Below, piece after piece: positions 33,454-44,410 of a stretch of DNA of 64,000 nt (position 1 is its first letter; the number at the start of each line of letters is the position of its first letter). This DNA comes from Strobilurus pachycystidiatus. Its lineage: Eukaryota > Basidiomycota > Agaricomycetes > Agaricales > Physalacriaceae. The stretch is taken from contig JAHLMK010000008.1 in the NCBI GenBank assembly GCA_019915135.1, positions 1,922,001 through 1,986,000 of the forward strand, in the 5' to 3' direction. A program made the position numbers and the translations under genes. The notes beneath the pieces were generated by a model that did not search any database, was not told the origin of the DNA, and worked only from the letters and a program-made list of their open reading frames with translations.

Positions 33454-34580
33454 TTTCTTTACAAACAGACAGACAGAATGCGGGGATGTTGAGTTTTGCA
33501 GGGATGCCCGCAGGAACTGCAAGATGTGGGGCAGAGGAGATAAATAGTGTGGATAGAGGTTGAAGGTTTTTATGGAAAAGGTCTTGGGGAGTTGGGCGTC
33601 ACACTGGGGATATGGGCCTGTCACCGGACTACTTCCATATCGGGCAATATATAGCCCTTCGGCGGTTACTAACGAACCGGCGGCTTTACTAACACCAGTT
33701 CTGCAGATCAGGGCCAAACGAGGAAAGCAACGGGCGACTTGAATGAACACTGTTCAACCCACCTTTGTGCCATGACTTGGACAACTTTGCCACACTTTTC
33801 CATTGGCCTCTTCACGAACGCTGCGCGCAACGCGGTCACTCCACGGTTGGGGTCATCTAGACCGTCAGCAGTCCTTACGAATAGACACAGAAACCCACCG
33901 ACTCCTTCCGAGAGTAGCCGAGAGTATCCGACGAGGGCGGACGCTGTCCGACGCGGCCATCTAGTCGCGATCGGCAGTGAAGCTACTCATTCTCTCCGCC
34001 ATGTCCTAGCCTTCCAGAAATTCACGCGACTCGTGCGCCACCAGCCACCATAATCACTCATCTCACGAGTCGCACCGGAAAGCGCCGCTTACGATAAAGT
34101 AACACAGTTCAGATTCTGAAGCCCGCACTTGGGGAATGCTAATTGTGGTAGGTAGCTATGACTGGGGATGAGGTGGTGGGTCGCAAGTTAATGGTGGATG
34201 GATGATTGGGGAATACGGAGCCGGATATGAACATGGCCGTTGGAGTGGATGGATCGCAAGGATGATAAGAAAGTGATGTCTACAGATGCTGCAACATGTC
34301 AGAGATGTTGCCACGACCAAGATACTGGCCGTCGGGAGTCTCCGCAAAGGAGAGTGGGAGGATAGTCGTCTTCCCTTCCGCGTTTCCTACCCTCCCCTCC
34401 CTCCGGGACCATCGAGCCGGCTGATTATGTGCATGATAATACAGAGAAGATTGAGCAGAAAGCAATAGCCGAGGCTGGATCCATGTAACCAGATGTCAAG
34501 GGTATCAGTCAATCCAGCGGATGGATCAACGGAAGAAGATCTTGAGCTGCCGATAGAAGTTCGCGTGAGAGCGAGACCTC
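33454..34580. other. 1.1-kb gap, nothing recognised
   Basis: The left part is the putative leader and promoter of the small orphan gene. From about 33760 to 34580 neither strand has a convincing coding frame or structural element. Confidence 0.45.
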
Positions 34581-35132
34581 CTACTGCACGTCGGTAAGCA
34601 GGTTTCGTTCGAGGATGTATTTCCCTTCTTTGTATTTCTGGGTAGGTTCATACGCCTTGTCCTAGTGTGTCATTATCAGCATGGTCCGATGCACATGATG
34701 GTGGGCAACGTACATATTTCCAACCCAGGACAGTACTGCATTTGACGCAATAGATGTCTCGGACGGTATGAGCGCCTGTCGTCATCGTGCGATCGCAGGG
34801 TTCACCTTCGAGCACATTGACACTGGGGTACGGAAAGAGTCAGACGGAGAGCCGCTTGATAAAGCAATGGAGTCACATACACGCCATCAAATAGATACGC
34901 TCTGCCGTGCTGACCAGTGAAGGCCTTGGAAACAATCAGTACTAGGGCCAAGGGTGATTGGACTGGTATACTTACTCGAGAAACCATTGAATTGATTGTC
35001 GCTAGATGCCTAGACCGGGGAGGAGAGTTAGCAGGAAAGGATAGAAGGAAAGGGAGGCCCCACCCACGTCTTGCATCGCGAACAGCCGTAGACACGCTGA
35101 CCAGAAAGATACGTCCGGTATGTGAGGCCCAT
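34581..35132 (-). CDS. Yippee/Moh1-family zinc-binding protein
   Basis: Yippee proteins are small, highly conserved zinc-binding beta-fold proteins related to the cereblon/Mis18 fold. Five exons give about 110 residues. Exon 1 (ATG at 35132) is [20 protein letters not shown], holding the first C-x2-C pair. Then come [27 protein letters not shown] and [35 protein letters not shown] supplies the second C-x2-C, and [20 protein letters not shown] ends LLTDVQ with a stop at 34581. The GQHGRAYLF and MTTGAH motifs are diagnostic. In yeast the relative Moh1 is linked to stationary-phase survival; function here is inferred only. Introns of about 50-75 nt; the donor after DGV is GTATGTG. Confidence 0.9.
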
Positions 35133-35817
35133 AATGATGAGGGTAAGAGGAGAAAAGAGTCCTGCTTAGGGAGGCAAGGGCGATGGAGGGCTTGGGATTC
35201 AATGGGAAAGGCGATGATGGCAGGCAGTCAGGTGATTGGTAGCAGGTCAAGGGATGGCTACAGTTATCGAGTATACGAAGCCGAGTCAAGATAAGATATG
35301 GCGATACGCAGGGGGATGAGATAGAGAGAGCGAGAGCAGTTTATATGTATGTGGCGGAAGGGAACAGAGTCACACGGGGTAAATTGGCTTTATATATGCC
35401 TGTCGGTCATGCAACCGATCATGGTATCGCCTCCTCATGTTACCCACACCAGAACCGAGGGCGACACACGCGGAGGACGTCGGAAAGTGGTAGGATATAT
35501 TTATGCCCCGGCTTTCTGTAAGGGCGTACCTAGAACGATGGCTGTCTTCTGCCCAATTTGTTACATTAGAGTTCGACGCACTATCTCCGCAGAGTCCAGT
35601 CTCTTTTCACGCTAGTATTCTGGCCCCGATGACTAGCGCCATTGAATCGCTTGGCATCGAACCCGGTGATTTTATTTGACTCGGGCTGAGTGCTAAATGC
35701 ACTACCACGTCGCTGGTTCGAACTTGGTCATTGCGGATAGTGATCACATGCCAGAGGCCCAGTTGAGCACGGACTCTGACTTTGGTGGCGCTTCCACTCC
35801 TGCAGCCATCGACGTTC
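35133..35817. promoter_or_regulatory. Divergent intergenic region, Yippee / ULP1
   Basis: This 685-bp region lies between outward-facing starts. TATATATG/TATATTTATG runs occur near 35390 and 35500 and may be TATA-like. A tRNA-like GGTTCGAAC word at about 35715 does not fold into a tRNA. Confidence 0.45.
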
Positions 35818-38333
35818 ATGAAGACCCTCCCCCAAAAGCGGGCAGCCAGCGAAGTCGATCTTGCACGACCCAAAAAGCAGCCGCGCACTGCTCTGCGGCG
35901 CCCCGACGGCGAGACGTGCACCCCATCACAGCCGGACGCCCTCCGCACTCGCTGGACATCGACACTCACTGGACTGTGGGAAGTCGGAAAAGACACGATG
36001 AACTACTGGTGGCGTCGCGGTGCGTGCTTCTGCCACAGTCAATGGCGATGTCTCTCTTAGCGTGTTCTCGAACAGACACCGACCACAAAGCGGCGCGGCG
36101 CAGGCTGTCCCACCCTGTCCTCCAGTCGCCGACCAGCAGTGGGGGCGCATCCGACGCCACGCTTGTCGAGCCATTATCGCTTTTAGACAAAAGTCCGCCT
36201 CGCCAGGGCAACATCCTACACGGTATGCAGACTTGCCGCCCAGCCACCGTGACATACCCTCATCTCTCCCTCTCTTCCAGACCCCACACCATCTGTTCAC
36301 AATACACCACGTCAATCCAATACTCTTAACACATCATTTATTCCAACACCGACATCACGCCTTGCTTCTGAGCCTGTCCAACAACGACAACCAAGCAGCA
36401 GTGTTCCTAATTCCCCAGCAGTATCGCGCTTTGCCTCGGCATCCCCTTTTGCTGCCAGCATCAGCGGTCGAACGCGTCCTAAATCACAAATCGTCCTGGC
36501 ATCATACCAGAACTTCTCCGGAATGTCATCTTCACCCACTCCTCAGCGGGATACACCCCTTCGCAGGCCTCAACGTCGGCGAAAAGGATCCATGGGTCCG
36601 CCACCTGTACCTCCTTTACTGCGAAACACCGAGCCGTTTCCGACATCATCGTCGGTTGGACCATTCTCTTCGCGCCAGTCCTCTGAAGCAGAAGAAACAC
36701 CTTCTCGCCAAATGACGCGGTCATCCTCTGTTACGTCGGTGCGAAGCAAAAGCTCAAAAGGCCGCCCACACATTCTCCAATCTCAGGTGTGTGCCAATCA
36801 GCCTCAAGGATGCTTCACCATCTCATGACAACGCATGTCCAGCATAACGCCCAAGTCGTCGCGCAAAGAGAAAACGACAAGAAAGCCCTCGCTGAGCAAT
36901 TATTATACCAGCATCAGAGGAGAGGTACGAGATGCATTATCAGCTTACTCGATAACATGGTATTCATCTGTTTTCTGTAGGCTCCCGATCGGAATCGAAG
37001 GACCAAAGTTGGATTGACTATAAATCTCTGTTGGAAGCAGGAGATGACGAACAGGACAAGTTTCGACGTCTCTCGAGTGAGTACTTTTCTCTGATTGCTT
37101 CAGGGTTTAACGGAGCTTCCAGCGGTGTCGACTTCATTCCCGGACCTACTCAAGCTGCCCATACAGCCATCGCGGATGCGGCGGCATTCCGATATACCGG
37201 TATGTTGCTAGTTTTCGCATCGCCCTTCCACGACTTATTGTCACATACAGCCAAAAATGCCAGACGGTATGCGTCGGGCTCTTGAGCAGGCGCGCGCTAC
37301 ATTGGACGGGTGAGCATTACTACTCGTTGGTATCGATGTGTGGGCCAACCTTATTCTAGTCCACTGCCAATGGCACCCTTCAGCCCGTCACTAGAGCAGC
37401 GTAGACTGCGTGACCGAACGAAGGATGAAGAGATTGAACGTCGCCTTCGTAGTGCCAAGAGCAAAGCTCTTCCTCAGTCTCTTCCAGAAGCCGACGAGGC
37501 CGAAGTCAACATGCTACTCAAGAAGTCTGGTGTCATTGCCAAGTTTGACCGCGAGCAGGTGTCGGGACAGGATATACAACGGTTACGCCCTTGCTCGTGG
37601 CTCAATGACGAGGTCATCAACTTCTACGGAGCGCTGATCTTAGGCCGTTCCGAGGCCTGCAATAAGGAGAACGTCGGAGGGAAGCAGAAATTCTTGAACG
37701 TTCATTACTTCAACACGTTCTTTTGGTCAAAGTTGGAAAAGGATGGTTACGAAAAGGCTCGATTAGCGAAATGGACCAAAAAGGTGTGTAGCTCACGTCT
37801 TACGGCTTCTCCATATTCTTACTCCCTACCTCAGTTCGATATATTCGCGAAAGACGTCGTGTTGATTCCCGTTAATCACAACAACATGCACTGGACTGGC
37901 GCTGCTATCAACTTTAAACAGAAGCGAATAGAGTCTTACGACAGCATGAATATGGATCGGAAGAACGTCTACGCAGTGAGTTGGCTGTCCTCGTTCCTTA
38001 TCGTAGCTCACACCGCTTCAGCGTCTACGACAATACCTTGATGCCGAACACCGGAATAAGAAGAAGAAACCTTTCGACTTTACCGGATGGACAGACTATC
38101 AACTTGAGGTACGTGAAGAATTGCGCCTTGTCGTCGTTATCTGAGACACCATCCAGGACACCCCTCAACAAGAGAATGGGTACGACTGTGGGGTATTTAC
38201 CTGTCAATTCCTACAAGCCCTTTCTCGCGGAGAGGAGAAGTTTAACTTCTCCCAGAAGGATATTCCGTACCTTCGACGGCGAATGATTTGGGAGCTCGCC
38301 CATACACGTCTGAGAGATGATGATGATTCGTAA
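35818..38333 (+). CDS. ULP1: SUMO-specific cysteine protease ULP1
   Basis: ULP1 (C48 family) matures SUMO and removes it from targets, usually at the nuclear pore. The ATG at 35818 gives MKTLPQKRAASEVDLARPKK, basic and nuclear-signal-like. A long Ser/Pro/Thr-rich region (about 400 residues) follows and includes the helix KDEEIERRLRSAKSKALPQS. The protease domain is complete: DIQRLRPCSWLNDEVINFYG, then NVHYFNTFFWSKL, DVVLIPVNHNNMHWTGAAIN (catalytic His in HW), KRIESYDSM (catalytic Asp), and ENGYDCGVFTCQFLQAL (Gln-like position and catalytic Cys). It ends ELAHTRLRDDDDS with a stop at 38331-38333. A C-terminal catalytic domain near the end favours ULP1 over ULP2. Introns near 36010, 36230, 36786, 36925, 37200, 37310, 37783, 37976 and 38109; the pre-protease exon edges are by phase only. 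Confidence 0.92.
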
Positions 38334-38425
38334 CTTGTTGTTTCGGTAGTTGATCAACGGGTTGCAATTTTTGGAGGATTTTTATTGATAATTTATACGA
38401 TGCATATCCAGTAGGCGGCGGGAGG

Positions 38426-38949
38426 TCATCGTCGGAACCACCATACCACGATGAAGAACCAGAAGACGATGACAAGGAAGACAATGTACCATAGCCAGCG
38501 GCAGCCCTGACGAGCGGCCATGGTGTTCATGCGGCGGAAGGTGCCTGCTAATATGCCAGAGGTTTCTGAGAATGCGTCGTTCTACGCAAGATCATTTTCC
38601 GCTTTGAATTCAAAGATGTACGGGACCGTACCATTTGAGATAGCTGTACCGTTGACTCGCGAACTTCGTTCCCAATGCCGACTGTCAGCTGTTTGCATTC
38701 GCGTTCAATTGGGTCTGTGCTTGGTTGGATAGGCTTACGTTTTTCAACAGCTTTACTTTGGCACTCAGGCCTTCCAGCGCTTCATCGTTCTGGCCTTCCA
38801 AGTCGTCCGCGTAGCGATGCCCGCTCGGCGTGGGTGAGGGTGTGCCAGACAAAGGTAATAGTGGGGATCGGTCACGGAGGGTAGGTCTAAACCTAGTGCA
38901 ATGAGAGGAAACCACGGGACGAAAGAATGTATTCGTACCGTTGAGACAT
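38426..38949 (-). CDS. BET1: ER-Golgi SNARE BET1
   Basis: BET1 is the Qc-SNARE for COPII vesicle fusion with the Golgi. Spliced exons give 125 residues: MSQRFRPTLRDRSPLLPLSG, RYADDLEGQNDEALEGLSAK, VKLLKN, LTVGIGNEVRESTVQLSQM, NDAFSETSGILAGTFRRMNT and MAARQGCRWLWYIVFLVIVF followed by WFFIVVWWFRR, a C-terminal transmembrane anchor. The SNARE helix carries the zero-layer Gln in ESTVQLSQM context. The first exon is short (ATGTCTCAACG), ending at a GTACG donor. The stop at 38426 lies 92 bp from the ULP1 stop, so the genes converge and may overlap in 3' UTRs. Confidence 0.93.
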
Positions 38950-39400
38950 GAGGGAGTGACAGCGCGACAGCTCTTTGGATCATGGAAGAGCGAAACGAGG
39001 CCGGAATGATCTTGACACGTTGTCTAAACCCGTGTACTGTAAACAAAGCGTGGCTGTCCAAACGCGTCTTGGAACCTGCGATTGCTCTTCTTTACATACA
39101 ACGAATGGGATTCCCGCAGCCATCATACAAACGGTCCCTAACAATACATTGATATACGACGGTAGTAGCTACTTTAGCAGGATGGGCAAGATCTGGAAGG
39201 CGGTTGCGGAACGAGGGGAACACCCGAATCTACAGGTTATGAACAGAGACGAATTTAAGGTATAAGATAAGGTAACGAAGTGGGATGAGTAGCCCAATGT
39301 GTGTGCCAGGTATGCGTGGTGTTGGCGTGGAGTCCATGTCGTATGTAATGCTATGCCGACTATCAGTACAAGGATGCGATTCGTGAGGTGTGTGGGAAGG
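38950..39400. other. Intergenic, nothing recognised
   Basis: 451 bp separate the BET1 start from the 3' end of the UPF0658 gene. It must hold the BET1 promoter; open frames here lack any similarity. Confidence 0.5.
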
Positions 39401-41015
39401 TTAATCGATGCTCATCCGGTTGGGATTCGCACTGGCAGCTCTGTTGTGAGCGCCTCCTTTGGAGCCCAGCCTATCGTGGCCAGTAGTCCTGTTTGCTACT
39501 GCAGGATTTGTGAGCGTTAGTGATTGCGCCCTACATGAGCAGACTTACAGGAGTTTTTCAATCCACGCCCGAAATTTCGCATCGTCATGACTGAGAATAC
39601 GAAGGTCAAAAGTAACAGAACAATGGCAATGACGGCTAAGTGATTGAATGAACATTGCATGTGAGACCGGGCGATGAGGGACGAGACTTACAGAACACGG
39701 AAAGCGACTTCCATATGATTTTGAAATCAGCATGGCGGTACATAAGGACCTTGGTGAGCTGAAGGGAACGATCAGGATATTGCTTCGAAAAGAGGCGTCG
39801 CCAAACCTTGTACACAAAGTAGATCAAGGCTCCCACACATCCCGACATGAAGGTAGCCATCATCCATTTGTTCTCGTACCGTGCTGCCAAATGCCCTTCC
39901 AACAGAAGTAATAGCGACAAAGGCAGAGCTGCACAGGTCACGTAGAATTCCCAATCGCCCTCCTGCAAGACGAGCACGATGAACTGGACGGAAAAGCCAG
40001 CCCAGAAGAAGATGTCGAACTTGATGAGGCACTCATAAATCTGATAGTTGGCATACATTTTCTTGATACGCCGATCAGCGCCAAGAAATTTGTACACCTT
40101 CCAACCAAATTCATGATAGATCTTCCAGGCCAGAAGGACGAATGCCAACTCGGCAGCACCAACGACGCAGGGTATTATGGCTGTAAGGACGTTGATTGGG
40201 ATGTTGGAGATTCCTTCGCCAGTCGGTTCCGCGCTATTCAATGCGTCCTTGACTTCGCCTATCTGCAAGATGGAATATGCGAGCAGTAGCGTATTGAAGC
40301 CTCTGTACGAGGATGAGTTCGTTGCGAGGACGACAAAGAGGTGTTCGACGCACGTCAACAACATGAATTCTAGCGTATTCCTAAAGTACACAGCATCGAC
40401 GGCCATGGCGAACTGAAACACGCTGGGGAAGGCTCAAAATACGTTGCAAATGAAGTGAATCAGTAACGCACTGAGCCATGCCAAATAGCACCAGATAAGT
40501 GGACATCTTTTTGGAGGTGATGGTGCTGCCTTGTGTGGCGGCGTGGATGCGCACGAAGAGATCCGCCTCTATGGCTATGTCGATGGTTGTTTGGACGAGC
40601 ACGACAATGATATAGAGCCGGCAGGCTAGTGACTCTGGAATGAGCTGGGACGGAGGTCAGCCGGCATGTTATTGCGGGGTACGCGACGGACCTTGCGCCA
40701 TGTCCACGGTTGCTGGACCTCGCTGTCTGTCGGGAGTGGTGGATAACTGGGCAGAGTCTGGAATGTGTCACGTTTGGAAGGCTTCTGCGGAGATGAGGGG
40801 GTCCGGCGATGTTGTGCCACGGGGGTGTCGACATTGAATGTCTGATGGCGGGCGTTGGTGGCATAGGGCGAGGCGTACTCGTCGATGAGGTCGTCGTACG
40901 ACGCCTTTACATCATGGGAGTCGGTCGAGAGCGAGGGATGTGTCGGGATGTATGGAGTCCGATTCTGCTGCTGCGCTAGGGAAAAGTCGTCGGCGTAGTG
41001 GACGGCAGCCGACAT
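39401..41015 (-). CDS. UPF0658 Golgi-type multispan membrane protein
   Basis: This resembles the fission-yeast UPF0658 Golgi membrane family, of unknown activity. The start at 41015 gives MSAAVHYADDFSLAQQQNRT, and a hydrophilic N-terminus of about 125 residues leads to the first span (LACRLYIIVVLVQTTIDIAI). About eight or nine hydrophobic spans follow: TYLVLFGMAQVFQFAMAVDA, LLTCVEHLFVVLATNSSSY, VLTAIIPCVVGAAELAFVLL, FDIFFWAGFSVQFIVLVLQE and so on. Conserved pieces include WKIYHEFGWKVYKFLGADRR and KKMYANYQIYECLIKFD. The C-terminus after FSVMTMRNFGRGLKNS is short, and a last exon, NRTTGHDRLGSKGGAHNRAA, ends at 39401. The final exon is joined by phase only and is less certain. Confidence 0.75.
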
Positions 41016-41419
41016 GGCGGGAGAGGGATGCGATAGTGGGTCGACCTGCGAATGAAGGACTGTGAACGAGAGCAGATGCGCAAAGGAGGGTGGTGGAGGT
41101 TGGTCGTCAAACAGGACTGTTACAGGAGCTTCGGCCAGCTTACCCTATTTAGATGCCAAGCCCCGGACCAGTCTTCGATGCAGGTCCAGGCAAGCTGAAA
41201 AAGCGGCGCGGAAAATACTGAGCTTGAAGAACAGAATGGAAATGGTGTTGCGAATGCTTAGCACGCATCTGGCACGCATCGAGTTAACAATTCCTACGGA
41301 TAGCAACCAACTTGGTAACCACCAACCGTTACTGCGCACAACCGCCTCAATGACATGTGTACTGTACAAACTGAAGGCTATGCTAAGTCTGAATTCTCCC
41401 AGCGTTGCTCGCGCACGGT
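41016..41419. promoter_or_regulatory. UPF0658 upstream region
   Basis: 404 bp between the UPF0658 start and the 3' end of the Pth2 gene. A long open minus-strand frame here is not supported by family similarity. Confidence 0.45.
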
Positions 41420-42384
41420 TCATAAGGAACTGAGCTCTCCCGTCACTTGGTCCACAAGTTGTGCAGGGCCTACATATAGTATGCATTTTGATTGAGAATT
41501 ACTTGTACTCGAGGACTCACCAACCACGCCAAGTACCGTACGGGATCCCGCTTCGATTTGCGTCCGTCCACTAGAAGAATATCAATGATGATCCGGCAAG
41601 TCGAAAACGCACGGGTTTCTTACGCGTCCTGTATCGATCTCGCACAGAGATTGAGACTCTGTGCCATAGCCTGCAGCGTAAGAAGTTCTTCCTCACTCGA
41701 GCACCGCAAGGCTGTTTTATTTTGGCTTGAAGTTGGTCAGGCGATGAAGCGAGGAGTGAAAGTCAAAATCCACTCGGTCACTCACCCTGTACACTCCCAT
41801 TGCTTGAGCAACTAGAAAGCCGTGTTGAAACGCGTTGTCAATGTCGATAGTGACGAGCTTACCTGAGGGTTGTGAGCCTTCAGCAATTTGTAACAGGCCA
41901 GAGCGGCGTGTCTATACGACGGCAATGATACAGAATGTGAGCCCTCTTGCAAATGAAGTCGGCCAATGATCTCACGAGCACCTGAAGATTCGTTCAGTCT
42001 GAGCTACGGCGCAGAGATAGAATTGCAACTTACTGCGCCGCTATCTTCCCAGAAGTCATACCCAAATCAGTTCGTACTACGAGAACCTAAGTATCCTGAA
42101 TTCCATGACACGGTATATGAGCGCGTCCGTCGTACCATTTTGAGTGTATCACCAGACTCTAGCGCAAGAGAAGACAAGTCGCCTGAGTCCTCATCTTCCG
42201 AGTCACTATCTGAATCAGAGCCCTCGTCCAAAGGATTCGGTTCGGGTGGTGTATTGACAGGTAATGGTGTTGGTGCTGCTTTTAACGTGGTGCCCACGTA
42301 AAACCCTGCGGAAAAAGATGACACAAGAACTGCAGCTGCGATGCCAAGCGACCGAAGCGTAGTGGCTTCTGAGATTTGCGACAT
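41420..42384 (-). CDS. PTH2: Peptidyl-tRNA hydrolase 2 (Pth2/PTRH2), membrane-anchored paralogue 1
   Basis: Pth2 cleaves peptidyl-tRNAs that have fallen off ribosomes; animal and fungal forms carry an N-terminal anchor. This one opens MSQISEATTLRSLGIAAAVL, with a hydrophobic span to about residue 30, then a proline and acidic stretch (SDSDSDSEDEDSGD). The catalytic core reads LVVRTDLGMTSGKIAAQCSH, then AALACYKLLKAHNPQ and [72 protein letters not shown]. The family's Lys (GKIAAQ), Asp (IQDA) and Thr (GRTQ) are all present. Stop at 41420. Seven exons include a 6-nt one (41976-41981) and a 26-nt one. A second, diverged copy lies at 51.2-52.0 kb. Confidence 0.9.
41976..41981 (-). other. 6-nt microexon in Pth2 paralogue 1
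   Basis: The upstream exon ends ...GCGGCGCA and the downstream exon starts ACACGCCGC. On the minus strand TTCAG|GTGCTC|GTGAG supplies GTGCTC, giving CA-G TGC TC-A CAC: Gln-Cys-Ser-His, the family motif AAQCSHAA. Flanking introns are 52 nt (41982-42033) and 64 nt (41912-41975). Confidence 0.85.
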
Positions 42385-42555
42385 TCACCAAATTCAAGAT
42401 GGAAGTCCCAGTACAAGTCTCGGGACCCGGGCCGAAGAGAAAACCGCCTCAACGTGCTTCGCACACATGACTCAAGACTGGATATTAAAGATAGTACTTG
42501 TACATATACAAAATGAATACAGATGTCCCCAGAGAGCCTAAATATGCCACCGAAC

Positions 42556-44075
42556 CTAGGAGCTTTCTGATGTATCGGTGGATGACCCCGTTTCGTCCCC
42601 AGCATCATCTACGTGCCAAGTCAATAAGTCGAGGAAGCAGTGAACTAGTTGTGCATCAATACCTTGCATATAGTCAATAATACTTGACGCCGGTTGCGAT
42701 ACAATGGGCGGCGTAACGTGTTTTGCTCGCTTGGGTGGTCCGGTTCCTTTCGGCGGCCCCTTCTTGAGGTTGACACCCCTCGATGCAAATGTCGGGCTTT
42801 GGGAGAATGATGAGACGGGTGTACCCATAGATGCCGGTGAAGACGCCCGAGACGATGGCGACACTGATCTTTCCATGAATGATGCCGTCGATGAGGCTCG
42901 CAGTTTAGACGGTAGTTTGGAGTGAGACTTGGGTACCGACTAGTTGCGAAAAGATCGTCAATACTTGCAACGAGCGAGAAGAAGGGCAGATGCATACACT
43001 TCCGAACATTCCATCCCCGTCTGATCTCACTCTTGAGATGGGAGAGGCTGAATGAAAGGTTACAGCTTGCTGAACCAGGACAGGCAATGACAAGCACCTT
43101 TGATCTGCTGCTTCTGTTTCTTGTTGGGAGTCGTTTGAGGGGATCCCTATCATTGACCGGCCGTCAGGAATCAGTGTCGAGATTGGTGTGTACACTGGAC
43201 TTACCCTTTTACGCTTCAGGTTAAATTCAGCTTCATCTACGAAAGTCATCATTGTCCTGCCAGGTGGAAAGTCGAGTTCTTTGCCCACCAGCTCTCTTTC
43301 CCTTTGACTTTGATTTGTTCTTCAAAGGTTTATTGTCCTCTGATACGTTAGCTGGATCCGATGCCGGTGACACTGAGCGGCCGACTTCCGAAGACGCGCT
43401 AGATGAATAGCTAAATGATGCTGTCTGTACCGTGCAACTGTCGAGACTCTTACATTGACTTCGGATGCGCGCGTCCGGCACTTCTTCTAGCCGTAGAAAG
43501 ACCCATACAGTTGGTGAGATGGGCGGCGTACCGAGTTGAGGCGACCTTGGTCCAATGTTCAGACATGAGATGAGATAACACGTATGACTGGTATTCGCAC
43601 CTTGGTAGAACAAACAGTACAGTCAAGATAGATAGTACCCTCGGACTTGCTGGGTGTATTCATGCCTGTTCCAGAAAGTTTAATGTCCGCGGAAGCAGGG
43701 GTCCCAGGTCTGGACGGTAACGGGAGTAGTGACGAACTGGATGAAGACGGGGCGTGGGCTAGAGGTCGCTTGAGTGAGGAAGAGCTGTGAGTATTTGCAT
43801 AGTGCGCACCGTTGTTGCATCTGAAAGACAGTCAAACCTGATTAGAGTGCGATGCTAAAGTAGACATACGTTGTGTTACAGACGGGACAAATCGTCCGAG
43901 CTTGTGCAGCGTAGCGATGAGCTTCCAAGGCGTGGTCAAATACGATGTCGTCGAACATTGCACAGAACAGCTTGTAAGTCTTGAGTGCAGCATGCATTAG
44001 ACATAACCGCATAACATGCTGACAACATACCACAGAAGATAAAGCACCCTCCCTTTCCTTGTTGTTGCGAGACAT
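42556..44075 (-). CDS. SGF11: SAGA deubiquitinase-module subunit SGF11
   Basis: SGF11 activates the Ubp8 deubiquitinase module of SAGA, which removes ubiquitin from H2B. The start at 44075 gives MSRNNKEREGALSSV, then the module-anchoring helix YKLFCAMFDDIVFDHALEAH with RYAAQARTICPVCNTT. The zinc finger reads LDCTVCSTKVASTRYAAHLT, NCMGLSTARRSAGR, i.e. C-x2-C ... H-x3-C with the basic tail typical of Sgf11. A Ser/Pro/Lys-rich C-terminus follows: VSPASDPANVSEDN, KSKGKRADEAEFNLKRKR and GSPQTTPNKKQKQ, ending SSTDTSESS at 42556. An apparent frame break near 43245 disappears with a 52-nt GTGGGC...TCGTAG intron. It is longer than yeast Sgf11, as in other basidiomycetes. Confidence 0.8.
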
Positions 44076-44410
44076 TTTGTCTTCGAGATGACACGCTCAG
44101 CGGACCGATGCCAATCCAACGAAGACGAGTAGCAAGCTAGGAATGTGAACGAAGGCAAGTTGTCCTTGTAGTTGATGGACAAATATGTTTTGTGACGTAA
44201 AGCCCTTTATAGGCTCAATCAGTACCGATCATGCATTCAGCTCGAGTCCCATTGTTCAAGCTTTCAAGTTTTGGGTACTTAGAATAGTTTGCATAAGCTC
44301 AAGTTCAAGCTCTACATTACGAAAATTGCAGGTCATGAAGTCATCCGCATCCACGTTCAAAACATTCGTTGAAGAAATAGTCATATGAAACTCTTGACGA
44401 CTCCTCAAAA
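44076..44410. other. Intergenic, nothing recognised
   Basis: 335 bp between the SGF11 start and the 3' end of the CBS/PB1 gene. It must carry the SGF11 promoter. No motif stands out. Confidence 0.45.

Noticed and set aside
27812..34580. Transposable element remnants in the gene-poor region
   Set aside because: No terminal or long direct repeats and no polymerase, integrase or transposase motif could be seen by eye.
35640..35730. A tRNA gene around GGTTCGAAC
   Set aside because: Neither strand folds into acceptor and T stems; the T-loop-like word lacks paired flanks.
41145..41486. A 113-codon minus-strand gene between UPF0658 and Pth2
   Set aside because: It overlaps the last Pth2 exon in another frame and has no family signal.
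43230..43290. Apparent frameshift in SGF11
   Set aside because: A 52-nt GT-AG intron (donor GTGGGC, acceptor TTCGTAG) joins KGKRA to DEAEFNLKRKR, so no sequence error or mutation is needed.
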